Shown here one piece after another: positions 8,810-17,571 of a stretch of 25,101 bases of DNA. A program made the position numbers and the translations under genes. The notes under the pieces were generated by a model. That model had not been told where the DNA came from. It saw nothing but the letters and a program-made list of their open reading frames with translations, and searched no databases. Origin of the DNA: CAYLLT01 sp964384465 (GTDB taxonomy: Bacteria; Planctomycetota; Phycisphaerae; UBA1845; PWPN01); the NCBI GenBank assembly GCA_964384465.1, contig CAYLLT010000093.1, positions 1 to 25,101 of the forward strand, read 5' to 3'. How positions within the stretch are numbered: position 1 is the stretch's first letter; every line of letters starts with the position of its first letter.

Positions 8810-8858
8810 AAACCGGTATTCTCTGTGTTCTCCGTGCCTCCGTGGTGCATACCGGTTT
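8810..8858. repeat. Dispersed 'GTENTE'-type repeat bounded by 10-bp inverted repeats
   Basis: AAACCGGTAT (8810-8819) and ATACCGGTTT (8849-8858) are perfect inverted repeats around a 29-nt core that on the minus strand reads GCACCACGGAGGCACGGAGA followed by ACACAGAGA. This core belongs to a family of dispersed intergenic repeats that I recall from many bacterial genomes, often mis-annotated as peptides containing GTENTE. It lies between the Uma2 start and the PIG-L stop. Confidence 0.55.
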
Positions 8859-8867
8859 GAATAATAC

Positions 8868-9632
8868 TCACGCCTGCGTATGCGGCCGGAACGGCGGCGG
8901 GACTTCCCACTCCCCCAGCAGTTTCATCATGTCCTTGACGCCGACCGGGCGCGGCAACGCGAACAGCTCGCCGTACTTGTATCCGCACTGCACGCCCTCC
9001 GCGCCCGCCACGCTGAGCACGTAGTGCTTGAGCCATGCGAACCGTTCGCCGCCAAACTGAGACTGGTAGCACTCGATGGCCGCGAGCTTCTTGTCGATGG
9101 TAGAAGTAATATCCATTATAAACTGCCCGTGGAAATGCAGCGATTCGGCGGCTATGGGCACCGGCCTATAGACCAGATGATCCATGCGGTGCGGGGGCGT
9201 GCCCCCGAATCGATCGTCCCACTTGGTCAGTTGCGAATAGAAGCGGGCCGCCTCGGTGATGAGCTGGGCTTGGTAGTGATCCGGCGAGCCCCCCGGCGTC
9301 CGGCCGGCCATCCCCACCACGACCCTCGGCCGATACCGCCGTAATACCGTGGCCAGCGCATACCGCGTGTCCGGGCCGTCCATCAGCTCCCGATTGGTCA
9401 GCGGCAGGATTTCCATGACCTGTGCGCCGAGAATTTCCGCCGCCGCCCGCGCTTCGGCCACCCGCGTCTCCGGCGTCCCGCGGGGCGTCGGCTCGCCGTT
9501 GGTCAGGTGGACCATGCCCACGCGGTAGCCCTGCCCGACCAGTGCCGCGATCGTTCCGCCGCAGCCGATCTCCAGATCGTCGGGATGCGGCGCGGTGAAA
9601 ATGATGTCGAGTTGTTGATCGCCCGCTGCCAT
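8868..9632 (-). CDS. PIG-L family zinc deacetylase
   Basis: The 254-residue product starts at ATG 9632 with GAGAG upstream and lacks a signal peptide, so it is cytoplasmic. APHPDD at 14-19 is the zinc-binding motif of the PIG-L / LmbE family (N-acetylglucosaminyl de-N-acetylases, including BshB and MshB), and PDH with His119 supplies the third ligand. EIGCGGTIA follows the first motif as in the family, and length is normal. Substrates are N-acetylated sugars, thiols or antibiotics; nothing nearby tells which. Planctomycete genomes carry many such genes beside sugar metabolism. The frame is open further upstream to 9887, but that part reads as noncoding. Confidence 0.9.
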   Translation of the reverse strand: MAAGDQQLDIIFTAPHPDDLEIGCGGTIAALVGQGYRVGMVHLTNGEPTPRGTPETRVAEARAAAEILGAQVMEILPLTNRELMDGPDTRYALATVLRRYRPRVVVGMAGRTPGGSPDHYQAQLITEAARFYSQLTKWDDRFGGTPPHRMDHLVYRPVPIAAESLHFHGQFIMDITSTIDKKLAAIECYQSQFGGERFAWLKHYVLSVAGAEGVQCGYKYGELFALPRPVGVKDMMKLLGEWEVPPPFRPHTQA

Positions 9633-9851
9633 AGAATTTTCTCTCAATCGTTTGGCTGAAACCTGGCCGGCCCAACATGAACCCGTATCCGCCGACCGCT
9701 CGCCAAAATATAGACCCCGGCCCGCGATCTCACAAGCAGCGTCGCCGCGTATCGCTGCTGCTCCGATCACCGGCACAGTCACCTGCCTCACCACACGCAG
9801 ATGACAATGCTGTAATCCGCCATAGCTTTGCCCGCCGTCATCGCGCGGGAC

Positions 9852-9877
9852 AAAAACCGCCGATAGAGACGGTTTTT
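9852..9877. terminator. Symmetric hairpin with A/T flanks
   Basis: AAAAACCG (9852-9859) and CGGTTTTT (9870-9877) form an 8-bp stem with a 10-nt loop. It would work as a terminator-like structure in either direction and could insulate the divergent PIG-L and beta-barrel genes. Confidence 0.4.
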
Positions 9878-9911
9878 CGCATGTCACCTGCCATGCGCTG
9901 CCGATCTATAC

Positions 9912-9940
9912 TTGACAGGCGGCGAGCAAACCATTAGTGA
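9912..9940 (+). promoter_or_regulatory. Candidate promoter of the beta-barrel gene
   Basis: TTGACA (9912-9917) is a perfect -35; 17 nt later stands TAGTGA, a poor -10. The predicted leader to ATG 10072 is over 120 nt and contains the hairpin and short ORF described next. Confidence 0.4.
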
Positions 9941-9982
9941 TTAGACATTGGCGCGATAAGTTTTTACCCATTTTCACCCAGA

Positions 9983-10044
9983 AGAAAGGGACAACCTCAT
10001 GGCTGGCCTGCGGTGCATTACTGCATCGAGTCTGTTCCCTTTCT
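9983..10044 (+). promoter_or_regulatory. 5' leader inverted repeat covering an RBS
   Basis: AGAAAGGGA (9983-9991) and TCCCTTTCT (10036-10044) are perfect 9-bp inverted repeats. The left arm holds AAAGGG, the ribosome-binding site of the leader ORF that starts at 9999. Confidence 0.5.
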
Positions 10045-10079
10045 CTTCGTCGAGCATCGAAAGGAATACGCATGAGTGA
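9999..10079 (+). CDS. Possible 26-residue leader peptide
   Basis: ATG 9999 is preceded by AAAGGG at 8-nt spacing and reads MAGLRCITASSLFPF... to a TGA at 10077-10079, which overlaps the first codons of the beta-barrel gene (ATG 10072). The sequence resembles nothing I know. Overlap and RBS suggest translational coupling; chance is also possible for so short an ORF. Confidence 0.3.
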   Translation: MAGLRCITASSLFPFSSSSIERNTHE

Positions 10080-11049
10080 CAGGCATTGGCGAAAGAGTGG
10101 AGCAGCTTGCGTGATATTTCTCGCGGCTGCGGCGATGGCTCAAGCTCAGTCCGGCAAAGCCGCCACCAAAAACGTTTTCGATCGCGTTCCCGACGTCCGG
10201 CTGGCGGCGGCCGACAAGGAAGAGAAGGAGATGACCGGCAGCGAGCGCGAGACCACCGAGGTGAAAAAATCGTCGGCTGCGGATGAGATGGAGGACATCC
10301 AGTCGTTCAACACCTACACCTCACTGGAAGATGGCCAGCCGGGCCAGCCGGGCGAACTTCAGATCAACTATTTCAATGGGTGGGAGACCACGTCGGGCGA
10401 ATCGGATCCCTGGCTGATGAAGACGGAGATCGAGTACACGTTCAAGCAGGAGTTGCTCCGAAACACGAAGCTCGGTTTGGCCGTGCCGCTGGAACTGGGG
10501 AATGGCGGAGTTGACGGAAATGGCGACATCGAGTTTGCGTGGAAACAGCGCTGGATCGCGGAGGAGGAGGGCAACTGGTGGCCCACGTTCTCGACGATCA
10601 ATGAGATCCGCATTCCCTCTGGATACCACTCAGAGAAAGTGGACTGGACGCTCACCGGCGTGCTGGCCAAGAACATCGGCCCCGGTACCGCGTACGTGAA
10701 CGCCTGGCTGAAGTCCGCCAACGGCAGCAACAACCTGGAGGACGAGAGCACGTTCTGGGATCAGTTGTGGTGTGAGGAGAAGGGGGAGGATCTCCGCAAC
10801 TTCCAGTGGGGTTTCCGTTTCGGCTACAAGTGGCGGCTCAGCGAGAACTTCGCGATCATCCCGGCCTACATTATGGAGAGCAGCGAACTACGCGGCGGCC
10901 ACAACCAGAACCGCGGCGAGATTTCGGCTGAGTGGCGGGTGAATGAGCAACTATCGATCGGTCCGGGCATCCTCTTTGGGCTGGATGGCGGCGACGAGAC
11001 GCCCCACTTCGGCGCCGGCATCACCCTTCATTACGAGTGGATCTTCTGA
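10072..11049 (+). CDS. Outer-membrane beta-barrel protein
   Basis: ATG 10072 has AAAGGA (10060-10065) upstream and opens a signal peptide (MSDRHWRKSGAACVIFLAAA, cut near MAQA-Q). The 325-residue product has a charged, helical N-terminal stretch (residues about 30-80, rich in Lys/Glu) and then alternating aromatic/polar beta strands: LQINYFNGWE, KTEIEYTFKQ, GDIEFAWKQRW, FQWGFRFGYKW, GAGITLHYEWIF. The terminal Phe after an alternating strand is the usual outer-membrane insertion signal. The pattern resembles the MetA-pathway 'transporter' barrels (PF13557-like), but that assignment is only by look. It is a single-gene unit: structured leader upstream, clear terminator downstream. The cargo is unknown. 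Confidence 0.75.
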   Translation: MSDRHWRKSGAACVIFLAAAAMAQAQSGKAATKNVFDRVPDVRLAAADKEEKEMTGSERETTEVKKSSAADEMEDIQSFNTYTSLEDGQPGQPGELQINYFNGWETTSGESDPWLMKTEIEYTFKQELLRNTKLGLAVPLELGNGGVDGNGDIEFAWKQRWIAEEEGNWWPTFSTINEIRIPSGYHSEKVDWTLTGVLAKNIGPGTAYVNAWLKSANGSNNLEDESTFWDQLWCEEKGEDLRNFQWGFRFGYKWRLSENFAIIPAYIMESSELRGGHNQNRGEISAEWRVNEQLSIGPGILFGLDGGDETPHFGAGITLHYEWIF

Positions 11050-11084
11050 GCAAGCCCTTTTCGCTGAGAATCTGGCAATGAATA

Positions 11085-11119
11085 GGGGCGCCGATCAGTA
11101 GTGACCGGCGCCCCATTTT
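11085..11119 (+). terminator. Intrinsic terminator of the beta-barrel gene
   Basis: GGGGCGCCG (11085-11093) pairs with CGGCGCCCC (11106-11114); TCA/TGA extend the stem inside. ATTTTGTT follows. It lies 36 nt after the stop. Confidence 0.85.
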
Positions 11120-11148
11120 GTTAGATAAAACCGGAGGTAGAATGCTGC

Positions 11149-11298
11149 TCAGCCGCTCCAGCCACAGTTGACGGACATGCCGCCGAAGAACTCGTCCTGG
11201 ATCGCGCCGCCTTCGAGTTGGCCGGTGCTGCGGCCATGCTTGTTCTCGGCGGTGCTGCTCTGGCCAATCTGGACGAAGAAGAATAGACTGTTCGGCAT
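11149..11298 (-). CDS. Small unknown protein, 49 residues
   Basis: Minus-strand ATG 11298 to TGA 11149 encodes MPNSLFFFVQIGQSSTAENK... ending FFGGMSVNCGWSG. Codon third positions are strongly G or C, as in the real genes of the window, and the other frames lack this. No Shine-Dalgarno is present, but TAAACT at 11305-11310 is a -10-like box whose expected start site is the A of the ATG, fitting a leaderless mRNA. The C-terminus is Gly-rich with one Cys and one Trp. I do not recognise a family; it could be a peptide gene or the remains of a longer one. Confidence 0.5.
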   Translation of the reverse strand: MPNSLFFFVQIGQSSTAENKHGRSTGQLEGGAIQDEFFGGMSVNCGWSG

Positions 11299-11365
11299 CT
11301 AAAGAGTTTAGAAGAGTGGGTAACGTGCCCCCTCAAAATAGGACTCGTGCGAAAAGGATAAGGCC

Positions 11366-11689
11366 ATGAGAAGACTGATGTGTGGGTCCATACTCGCATT
11401 GCTCACCGGGACGATTATTCCGCTCACAGGATGTAAGGCCGACTCGAAAACTTCGATGGAGTCCATGGACGGAAAAGTTATTCCATGTCAGTTCTGTTAC
11501 GAGAAGGCTTTCTATTACCAGAACCAGCACGGCCACACGCTCAAGACCGAAGAGTACAAGTGCGAGAGTTGCAAAACCGAGGTCGAACTCTATGAAAAGG
11601 ACGGCAAGCGGATGATGAAATGTGCCGGTTGCGCTTCGGAGGGCATTCGCTGCAGCATGTGTAAGAAGCCCCCCAAGTCTTCTGGCTAG
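11366..11689 (+). CDS. Lipoprotein with four CxxC motifs
   Basis: ATG 11366 follows AAGGA (11354-11358). The N-terminus (MRRLMCGSILALLTG...PLTGC) is a lipoprotein signal with the lipid Cys at 23, and Lys at +2 suggests membrane anchoring whose final side is uncertain. The mature part of 85 residues has CxxC pairs at 41/44, 66/69, 86/89 and 96/99, which would make two zinc-ribbon-like knuckles. Between them is FYYQNQHGHTLKTEEY. Zinc ribbons are rare on exported lipoproteins, so metal sensing, metal storage or redox use are all possible. It is alone on its strand and converges with the permease gene. No family is recognised. Confidence 0.75.
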   Translation: MRRLMCGSILALLTGTIIPLTGCKADSKTSMESMDGKVIPCQFCYEKAFYYQNQHGHTLKTEEYKCESCKTEVELYEKDGKRMMKCAGCASEGIRCSMCKKPPKSSG

Positions 11690-11777
11690 GGCGCAAGTCA
11701 GGCTTTTGGACTGCAAAACAAGTGCGCTGGTCTATCCTTCCCCCCTCCGGCAGCGGGCCGTAGTGGAAGAAGGAGCG

Positions 11778-13313
11778 TCATTGAGTTGTGGGGGCGGGTT
11801 CCGTCGACGCGCGGGCGGCGAGTTCTTCGGGGGCGGCGGACGCGAGGTGGTTTCGGGCGTAGAAGGCGTAGTAGGCCATCCCTCCCAAATACATGATCAG
11901 CGTCAGCCAAAGCACGGTCCCCTGGTTGAGCCAGCCGTAAATAAGGGCCGAAAACACGCACATAACGATGACCGCGGCGGGCAGGAATGGGTACAGCGGG
12001 ACCTTATACGGGCGCGGCATGTTCGGATGTTTGACGCGCAAGATGAACAGACAAATCATCGCCAGTATGTACCACACCAGGGCGGTGAGATTGCAGGTGA
12101 GCACCGCGACCATCACGGCGTCGTATTTGAAATAACCCCAGATCACAAACCCGGCGACGACCAGGCTCCAGAAGAAGATCGATACATCAGGTGTGCGGCG
12201 GTTGTGGTGCACATGGCCCAGGATGCGCGGCAGGTAGCCGGCGCGTCCCAGCGAGAAGGACATGCGCGTCACGGCGTAAATCATCCCGTTGTAGCTCACG
12301 ATCATGCCGAAGATCGCGACGATCGAGAACGCGATGAGGTGCGGCCGCTCCGACGGCTTGGACCAGACCTCTTTGAACACCTGAGGCAGCGGGAAGGAAT
12401 TGCTTTCGGCACCGGTCACTTTGTAATCGTTGCCCGCCGCCACGGCAAAAAACCAGGTAAAAATGACCAGCACAATAAGTGTGATCTGGGCGAGTATCAT
12501 GCCACGGGGAATGGTGCGGTGCGGCTCGTGGGTCTCTTCCGGCGCCAGCGCCACCGTTTCGATGATCACCAACCACCAGATCGCAAAGGGGATCGCCTTG
12601 AGCACGCCGGACCAGCCGTCGGTGAGCAGCGGATGTGTGAAAACTCGTTCCAGCCGCACGCCGGGGATGCAGGCGATCCAGAACCAGACCAGGGCCAGGA
12701 TGGCTCCATAGGTCATGTACTCCATGATCTTGGCCTGCTCCTTGGCGCCGATCCATTGCACAACCGCGAAAACCAAAACGGTGCCCAACGCCGCGATCGT
12801 GGTGGCGGTTTGCTGGTTTACTCCGCCGGTCAGCAGATTGATAACGAAGTAGATGTATGCGCCCGTGGCCATGGCCGTCCCGATCGTGGCGAAGAGGGCT
12901 TCCAGGAACATGGACCAGCCCATGACGAAACCGAACCACGGTCCGACGGCTCGACGACCGTAGGCCAGCGGTCCACCGGCAAAAGGCATCGACACGGACA
13001 GTTCGCAGAGGGCTAGTACCCATGTCATGTAGAGAGCGCAAACAAACAGCGAGGCCAGGAGCATGCCGATCGGACCGGCCTTGCCCAGCCCGCCGTTCCA
13101 TCCAAAGTATTCGCCCGTGATGACGGCGCCGACGCCGAGGGCCCAGATGTGAAGCACGCCCATCGGTTTCTTGAGCGCGTGGTCTTTGAGATACGCGCGA
13201 TCCTCGGGACGCAAGGTACTCGCATCGACGCCAGTTTCGGCGACCACTTCCTCGACAATCTGGTCGATTTCGGTGCGGTTCGATGCAACATCGGCGGTGT
13301 TCGACTCAGCCAC
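11778..13313 (-). CDS. APC superfamily permease, ethanolamine-permease-like
   Basis: GTG 13313 has GAGGGG 7 nt upstream, better than the GTG at 13334. The 511-residue protein has a polar N-terminus of about 50 residues and then about 12 membrane helices. GVGAVITGEYFGWN at 60-73 is the APC helix-1 region in the form typical of ethanolamine permeases (EAT family), followed by PFAGGPLAYGRRAVGP and, later, VALAPEETHEPHRTIPRG, the conserved loop of this group. It should import ethanolamine or an amino acid with H+ or Na+. No eut genes are in view, so the substrate is open. It lies 120 nt downstream of the porin gene on the same strand with no strong terminator between, so the two may be co-transcribed and serve one uptake route. 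Confidence 0.85.
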   Translation of the reverse strand: MAESNTADVASNRTEIDQIVEEVVAETGVDASTLRPEDRAYLKDHALKKPMGVLHIWALGVGAVITGEYFGWNGGLGKAGPIGMLLASLFVCALYMTWVLALCELSVSMPFAGGPLAYGRRAVGPWFGFVMGWSMFLEALFATIGTAMATGAYIYFVINLLTGGVNQQTATTIAALGTVLVFAVVQWIGAKEQAKIMEYMTYGAILALVWFWIACIPGVRLERVFTHPLLTDGWSGVLKAIPFAIWWLVIIETVALAPEETHEPHRTIPRGMILAQITLIVLVIFTWFFAVAAGNDYKVTGAESNSFPLPQVFKEVWSKPSERPHLIAFSIVAIFGMIVSYNGMIYAVTRMSFSLGRAGYLPRILGHVHHNRRTPDVSIFFWSLVVAGFVIWGYFKYDAVMVAVLTCNLTALVWYILAMICLFILRVKHPNMPRPYKVPLYPFLPAAVIVMCVFSALIYGWLNQGTVLWLTLIMYLGGMAYYAFYARNHLASAAPEELAARASTEPAPTTQ

Positions 13314-13433
13314 GGCACTTCCCCTCAAGCGCACGCCGGACCGTCAGCGCTCGCAATTGGAGAATCGTTTTGTATAGAAGGCCACGCGAGCACAAAAACG
13401 ACAGAATAGTTACAATCTCTTGGATGCACTACA

Positions 13434-14975
13434 CTAGAATTTGAAGATCACGTCGATGCCCGCGGTCATCTGCCAGGTGTCCGTCGTGTGCTTGCCGGCG
13501 AACGGCACATTGTTGGCCGACCAGTCCCAACGCAGCTCGGGGCGGATCATAAGATCTTTGAGATAGGGGTCCTTGGGGAATGGGGTAATCCCCACGCCGG
13601 TTGTCACCTCGTAGAAGTCCCCCTGGAAGCCGGTGCGCACGCCGTAGTGATCCCGGAACCACTCCGCGCGGCCGGTGGTGCTGACGTAGTCGTTGAACAC
13701 ATAGTTGAGATAATACGCGATGCCATACCAGTCGGCGTCTCGTTTCCGCACTACTCCCACGTTGTTGATCGCATTGGGCACATCGTCCTCATAACCAAAA
13801 TCGGCGTTGATGATCTGGGTCAGTTTTTCGGTCCATCGGTAGGTCCAAACCCCATCGATGACCACGCGGTTACCCGGATTGCTGTGCCAGGTACTGTGAC
13901 TGGCGCCGATGTACGCGAGGCTCAACCTCGGGCTGCTGAACTGCTCGGGGCCGGCGATCACGTTCAACCCGAACTGGGAACGCGGATTCGCGCCGCACTG
14001 CTCCTTGCTGGACAATAGGAAACCACCCATCCAAGAGGCGCCCTTGTTGTTGTCCTCCCAAACGTCCCACCCGCGAACGACGGCGAAATAGACGTTGTTG
14101 GTCGGGTTGAAATAGTAAGTGAGCTTCAGCCCGGTGTGCGTGAACGGGATGGCGTAGCCGAATAGCATGCTGCGCGAATAGAGCCAGTTGCCCGGAGCAT
14201 CGATGACCTCGGCGCCCATCGTGGTCACCCACTTGCCGAAGATAATATCCAGGCCCTCGCCCGGATCGCCGGTCTTGATCCACATCTCGGCGTAGGCCTG
14301 CTGGAGATCCGGTTGCGCGCCGCGGTTGAACGGCCAGGGGTTGGGCGGATTGGAGTACGGCGGGTTCGCTCCAATACTGTGCCCATCCATCAGTCCATAG
14401 GAATGGATGTTGCGGGAGTCCGCTCCATAGATGAAGTCGGCGCGCGCGCCGAAGTCAATCGCCTTGCTGGTATCCACCACCCGATCCATCGTGAACTTGA
14501 GCTGATTCAGGATGAGGTTGTTGTACTTGTGGCCATCAAAGACGCGAAGGAACAGGGGCGGTCGCGGGCCACCCTGGTGCCGGGAGGGACCGCCGTGTAT
14601 CCGCCCGGTGAAGCCGGACTCGACCCAACCATACGCCCGCAAGCCGAGATCCTTCATCGGCTTCCCGAGTCCGATGGCGTCAAGACCTTTTTGAAGCAGC
14701 CCGGGCGGCCAAGTCGGAGCAGCCGGCTGGGTGGTCGGTTGCGATTCCTCCTCGGTACGTGAGGCGACTGTCTCGGATGGCTCGTTCGGGTCATTTACCA
14801 TTGCGGCGAGTTCCAAGGCCGCCGCCTCATCGGCTGCGTGCTGGCCAGGTTTCAGCGAGATCGGCCCCGGCTCGTCCGCCCATGCGCGCAGCGGCATCCC
14901 CGCCGAGACTCCCATCACCACGCAGGTTGCTAGCAGACCAACGGCAGGCGCGAATATTCGGTCGTACTTACACAA
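13434..14975 (-). CDS. BBP2/OmpL-like outer-membrane porin
   Basis: TTG 14975 is the start: AAGGAGG stands 8 nt upstream, an almost perfect Shine-Dalgarno, and the residues that follow form a signal peptide (MCKYDRIFAPAVGLLA..., cut near RAWA-DEP). The mature N-terminus has a Ser/Thr-Gln-Pro linker (EEESQPTTQPAAP). From about residue 105 on, barrel strands follow (LRAYGWVESGFTG, NNLILNQLKFTMDR, IDFGARADFIYG, LDIIFGKWVTTMGAEVID, HTGLKLTYYF) ending in GIDVIFKF with terminal Phe. This is the pattern of the putative beta-barrel porin-2 family (OmpL-like, PF07642), abundant in planctomycetes. It would let small solutes through the outer membrane. A hairpin covers its RBS (14983-14997). Upstream is a 65-residue exported protein, downstream the APC permease. 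Confidence 0.85.
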   Translation of the reverse strand: MCKYDRIFAPAVGLLATCVVMGVSAGMPLRAWADEPGPISLKPGQHAADEAAALELAAMVNDPNEPSETVASRTEEESQPTTQPAAPTWPPGLLQKGLDAIGLGKPMKDLGLRAYGWVESGFTGRIHGGPSRHQGGPRPPLFLRVFDGHKYNNLILNQLKFTMDRVVDTSKAIDFGARADFIYGADSRNIHSYGLMDGHSIGANPPYSNPPNPWPFNRGAQPDLQQAYAEMWIKTGDPGEGLDIIFGKWVTTMGAEVIDAPGNWLYSRSMLFGYAIPFTHTGLKLTYYFNPTNNVYFAVVRGWDVWEDNNKGASWMGGFLLSSKEQCGANPRSQFGLNVIAGPEQFSSPRLSLAYIGASHSTWHSNPGNRVVIDGVWTYRWTEKLTQIINADFGYEDDVPNAINNVGVVRKRDADWYGIAYYLNYVFNDYVSTTGRAEWFRDHYGVRTGFQGDFYEVTTGVGITPFPKDPYLKDLMIRPELRWDWSANNVPFAGKHTTDTWQMTAGIDVIFKF

Positions 14976-14982
14976 GGGATTA

Positions 14983-14997
14983 CCTCCTTTCAGGAGG
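14983..14997 (-). promoter_or_regulatory. Hairpin sequestering the porin Shine-Dalgarno
   Basis: On the minus strand CCTCCT-GAA-AGGAGG folds as a 6-bp stem with a 3-nt loop, and its 3' arm is the RBS of the porin gene. A second stem lies just upstream at 15003-15025 (GCGAAA-GA-TTTCGC core). Confidence 0.55.
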
Positions 14998-15060
14998 GGT
15001 CAGGCAGCGAAAGATTTCGCTTGCCGAACACAACGTATCCCGACCTGCCCGGCACTTGTT

Positions 15061-15258
15061 TTACGTGCCCGCGCCAGGAAGCGTAATCCCGGCTGCGGCA
15101 TCCCCGACAATGGTGCTGACAAACGTGGCAATAATGCCGTCGCCCAACAGGCTCGCGTAGAAGTTGTAGGGCACGCAGCTACCGGCTCCCCACATCCACA
15201 ACATTCCGCCTGAGCCCAAGAGAGCCATGATCTTCGACCAGCGAACCAATCTGCTCAT
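15061..15258 (-). CDS. Small exported protein, 65 residues
   Basis: ATG 15258 has AAGGAG (15266-15271) 7 nt upstream; the ATG at 15261 is also possible. MSRLVRWSKIMALLGSGG...WMWGAGSC is a signal-like hydrophobic start, followed by VPYNFYASLLGDGIIATF, a second hydrophobic stretch and a Gly-rich end (GITLPGAGT). It may be a small membrane or lipoprotein-like peptide (Cys in GAGSC near residue 28). I know no family. It stands 85 nt upstream of the porin start on the same strand, and the spacer holds two hairpins but no T-run, so one mRNA is likely. Confidence 0.65.
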   Translation of the reverse strand: MSRLVRWSKIMALLGSGGMLWMWGAGSCVPYNFYASLLGDGIIATFVSTIVGDAAAGITLPGAGT

Positions 15259-15261
15259 CAT

Positions 15262-16077
15262 CAATCTCCTTCTGAAGAGGCGTGACCATGGCCACGCTGA
15301 ACAAAAATCCACGTCCAGAGGCATGCAGCCCTTGCCGGCCCCTGTCGCGTCCACCATCCACTTGGCCAGATGCCGATTACTGCGCCGACGGCATCAGCTC
15401 GCCCGCACAGCGTTTTTACCTTCGCAGATTTCACCATGAACAGCCTATGTGACAGACAGGCGTTCCGCTCAATAAAATCAGACGTTATTGTTACCCTCTT
15501 GCACCGCGCCATTGCGTGAAGAAGATCAGCCCGAGCGATAAGCGTCTCACAGTATTAACGGATCGTCATTTAGAATTCTAGAGGAATATTTGCGTTTGGG
15601 GGAAACGGCCGAACCCCACTCACTCGCTACGGCACAACCGAATACTTCGGGCTGTCTGGACCCGGCACACAGGCTCAATAGAAAATGGGCGGGTGGGAGG
15701 ACTGAAAACGCGCCTGTTTCATTTTCAGCCCCCTAAGAACGTTCGGCACCCAACCGACGCCCCCACCAGCCCACTTTATCCCAGGAGTGGCACCCGGCCC
15801 GCAGCTTCGCGGATCAACTGGCGCCAGATAATTTGGGGACTCCCGAAGGAAGTTTCAACAACGGTGGGTAGAGCAGATTGCATGCCAAGCCGGAAACGTA
15901 AGACCGATTTCAGCGTGAAACGCGCAAGTCATTGTGTCCCTATGTTTTGCATCAACACGCTGGTGCGGTACGCAAATGTAAGCCGGATCGCTCCTGCCCA
16001 GTAACTCATCGCTGCGGCTTGTGCTGCACAGTGGTTGTGCGAGACGGACTTCCGTCATGCAAAATATGCGCTGTCCC
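15262..16077. other. Intergenic region without a convincing gene
   Basis: About 800 bases. Short frames here have mixed codon use and no RBS. The only structure I see is the segment 15687-15772. Confidence 0.6.
15687..15772 (-). ncRNA. Structured intergenic segment, possible small RNA
   Basis: GGGCGGGTGGG (15687-15697) and CCCACCAGCCC (15762-15772) pair with one mismatch and enclose two hairpins: CTGAAAA (15702-15708) with TTTTCAG (15722-15728), and TCGG (15743-15746) with CCGA (15754-15757). Read on the minus strand the closing stem is followed by ATTTTCT, a short T-run. No known RNA family is recognised. Confidence 0.25.
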
Positions 16078-16108
16078 AAAAAATAGCCCCCGGCATGGCG
16101 GGGGCTAT
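16078..16108 (-). terminator. Intrinsic terminator of dnaA
   Basis: ATAGCCCCC (16083-16091) and GGGGGCTAT (16100-16108) form a 9-10 bp stem; on the minus strand six T follow (A-run 16078-16083). It lies 29 nt after the dnaA stop. Confidence 0.92.
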
Positions 16109-16137
16109 ATCAAACCAGGAACCCAACGTGAGAACCA

Positions 16138-17571
16138 CTAAGCGGCGGGCTCATGCGTCTTCCAAAGCTGCCCTTCCAGCCCGTCGACGATGTCCCGCAA
16201 TCGCTCGCCGCGGAAGCCCGCCGGCGTTTGGCGCTGAACGATCTGGTCATCCTTCAGCATCTGGCCGATTTTGCGGTTGGCGAGGATGACGGTCGAGTGG
16301 TTTTTATTGCCCATAAAACGGCCGATCTCCGGAAAGCTCATATCCGTGTGCTTCCTCGCGAGATACATCGCGATCCCGCGCGCCAGCGCTATCGTCCGTG
16401 TTTTTCGCGATGTATGGAGATCGGCCGATGTTAAACCAAAATACGTAGCGACGGTTTGATCGATGCCCTCCAGCCCCACGCTCCGCTGTGTCCGGTGCAA
16501 ATGGTCAGCCAGCGCACGTTTGGCCAGCGACAGCGTGATGTTCTGATGCGACACCGCGCTCAGCATGACGAGCTTCAGCAAGGCCCCTTCCAGCTCGCGG
16601 ACATTGGCCTGTAGATGCTCGGCGATGTACTGAATGACGTCCTCAGGGACCGGTTTCGGTGTGGCCAGGCGTGATCGACGCCGGAGAATCTCGCAGCGCA
16701 TCTGAAAATCGGGGACATCGATGCGGACCACCATGCCGGCGATAAAGCGGCTCAGGAGCTGCTCGTTGAACTGTCCGATCAGCTTCGGGTGCGAATCCGA
16801 TGCCAGTATGATGCTCTTGCGTTGGCCGTCGATCGCATTGAATGTATGAAGGAACTCCTCCTGAGTCGCCTTCTTGTTGGCCAAGAAGTGAACGTCGTCA
16901 ATAATCAGCACGTCCAGGTGGCGGAACCGCTGCCGGAACTGTTCGACCTGATTGGCCCGCACCGCCATGACGAAACCATTCGTGAATTCGTCGCCAGTGA
17001 CGTATTCCCAACGCACATCCGAATGCTTCTCGGCCAATTCATTGCCCAGCGCGTGCAGCAGGTGGGTCTTGCCCAGCCCGCAGGCGCCATGGACGAAGAT
17101 CGGGCTGTAAGCGGTGGGCGACCGGTCCGCGATCTGCCGGACGACCGAGACGGCCAGTTCATTAGTGGAGCCGACGACCAGGTCATCGAAGCGGCCCCGC
17201 AAGGCTCGTGCGGCGGGAGGGGCCCCGTGCCGCAGGTAATGACGGGCGACGCGCTCGGGATTCTTGGCGATAAAGTCCGCCTGCGAATCCAGTTGCCGCT
17301 TCTTGAGCGCGTGGAGCAGCTTGGGATCCACCGCGTAGGAAATCTGATAATCGTCTCCCGTCACCTTCCTTGCGGTGTCGGCGATTACCTCTGAATAGTG
17401 GCGCTCGATCCAGCCGCAGATGAAGTTGGTGGGAGCGCTGACCTTGAGGTGCCGATCGGCGACCAGGAACTGCGTGGCATTCTTGAACCAGACTTTGTAG
17501 CGTTGCGGGCCGAGTCGTTCGGCCAACTGGGATTGAATGAGATGGACCGTATCCATACGGGGCACATGCAC
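16138..17571 (-). CDS. dnaA: Chromosomal replication initiator DnaA
   Basis: GTG 17571 is chosen because AAGGAG lies 7 nt upstream; an ATG five codons inside is less well placed. The 477-residue product has a short domain I (about 5-85), almost no domain II, an AAA+ domain with Walker A GACGLGKTH (162-170, the family usually has GGVGLGKTH), Walker B LIIDDVHFL (222-230), LLSRF (272-276) and sensor 2 NVRELEGAL (323-331), and domain IV with ARGIAMYLARK and GNKNHSTV (421-428). The last replaces the textbook GGRDHTTV; Asp to Asn and Thr to Ser are notable in a DNA-contacting motif, and I believe such forms occur in planctomycetes. It binds oriC and opens it with ATP. No dnaN or recF is next to it. 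A strong terminator follows, so it is expressed alone or from the acetyltransferase side. Confidence 0.95.
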   Translation of the reverse strand: MHVPRMDTVHLIQSQLAERLGPQRYKVWFKNATQFLVADRHLKVSAPTNFICGWIERHYSEVIADTARKVTGDDYQISYAVDPKLLHALKKRQLDSQADFIAKNPERVARHYLRHGAPPAARALRGRFDDLVVGSTNELAVSVVRQIADRSPTAYSPIFVHGACGLGKTHLLHALGNELAEKHSDVRWEYVTGDEFTNGFVMAVRANQVEQFRQRFRHLDVLIIDDVHFLANKKATQEEFLHTFNAIDGQRKSIILASDSHPKLIGQFNEQLLSRFIAGMVVRIDVPDFQMRCEILRRRSRLATPKPVPEDVIQYIAEHLQANVRELEGALLKLVMLSAVSHQNITLSLAKRALADHLHRTQRSVGLEGIDQTVATYFGLTSADLHTSRKTRTIALARGIAMYLARKHTDMSFPEIGRFMGNKNHSTVILANRKIGQMLKDDQIVQRQTPAGFRGERLRDIVDGLEGQLWKTHEPAA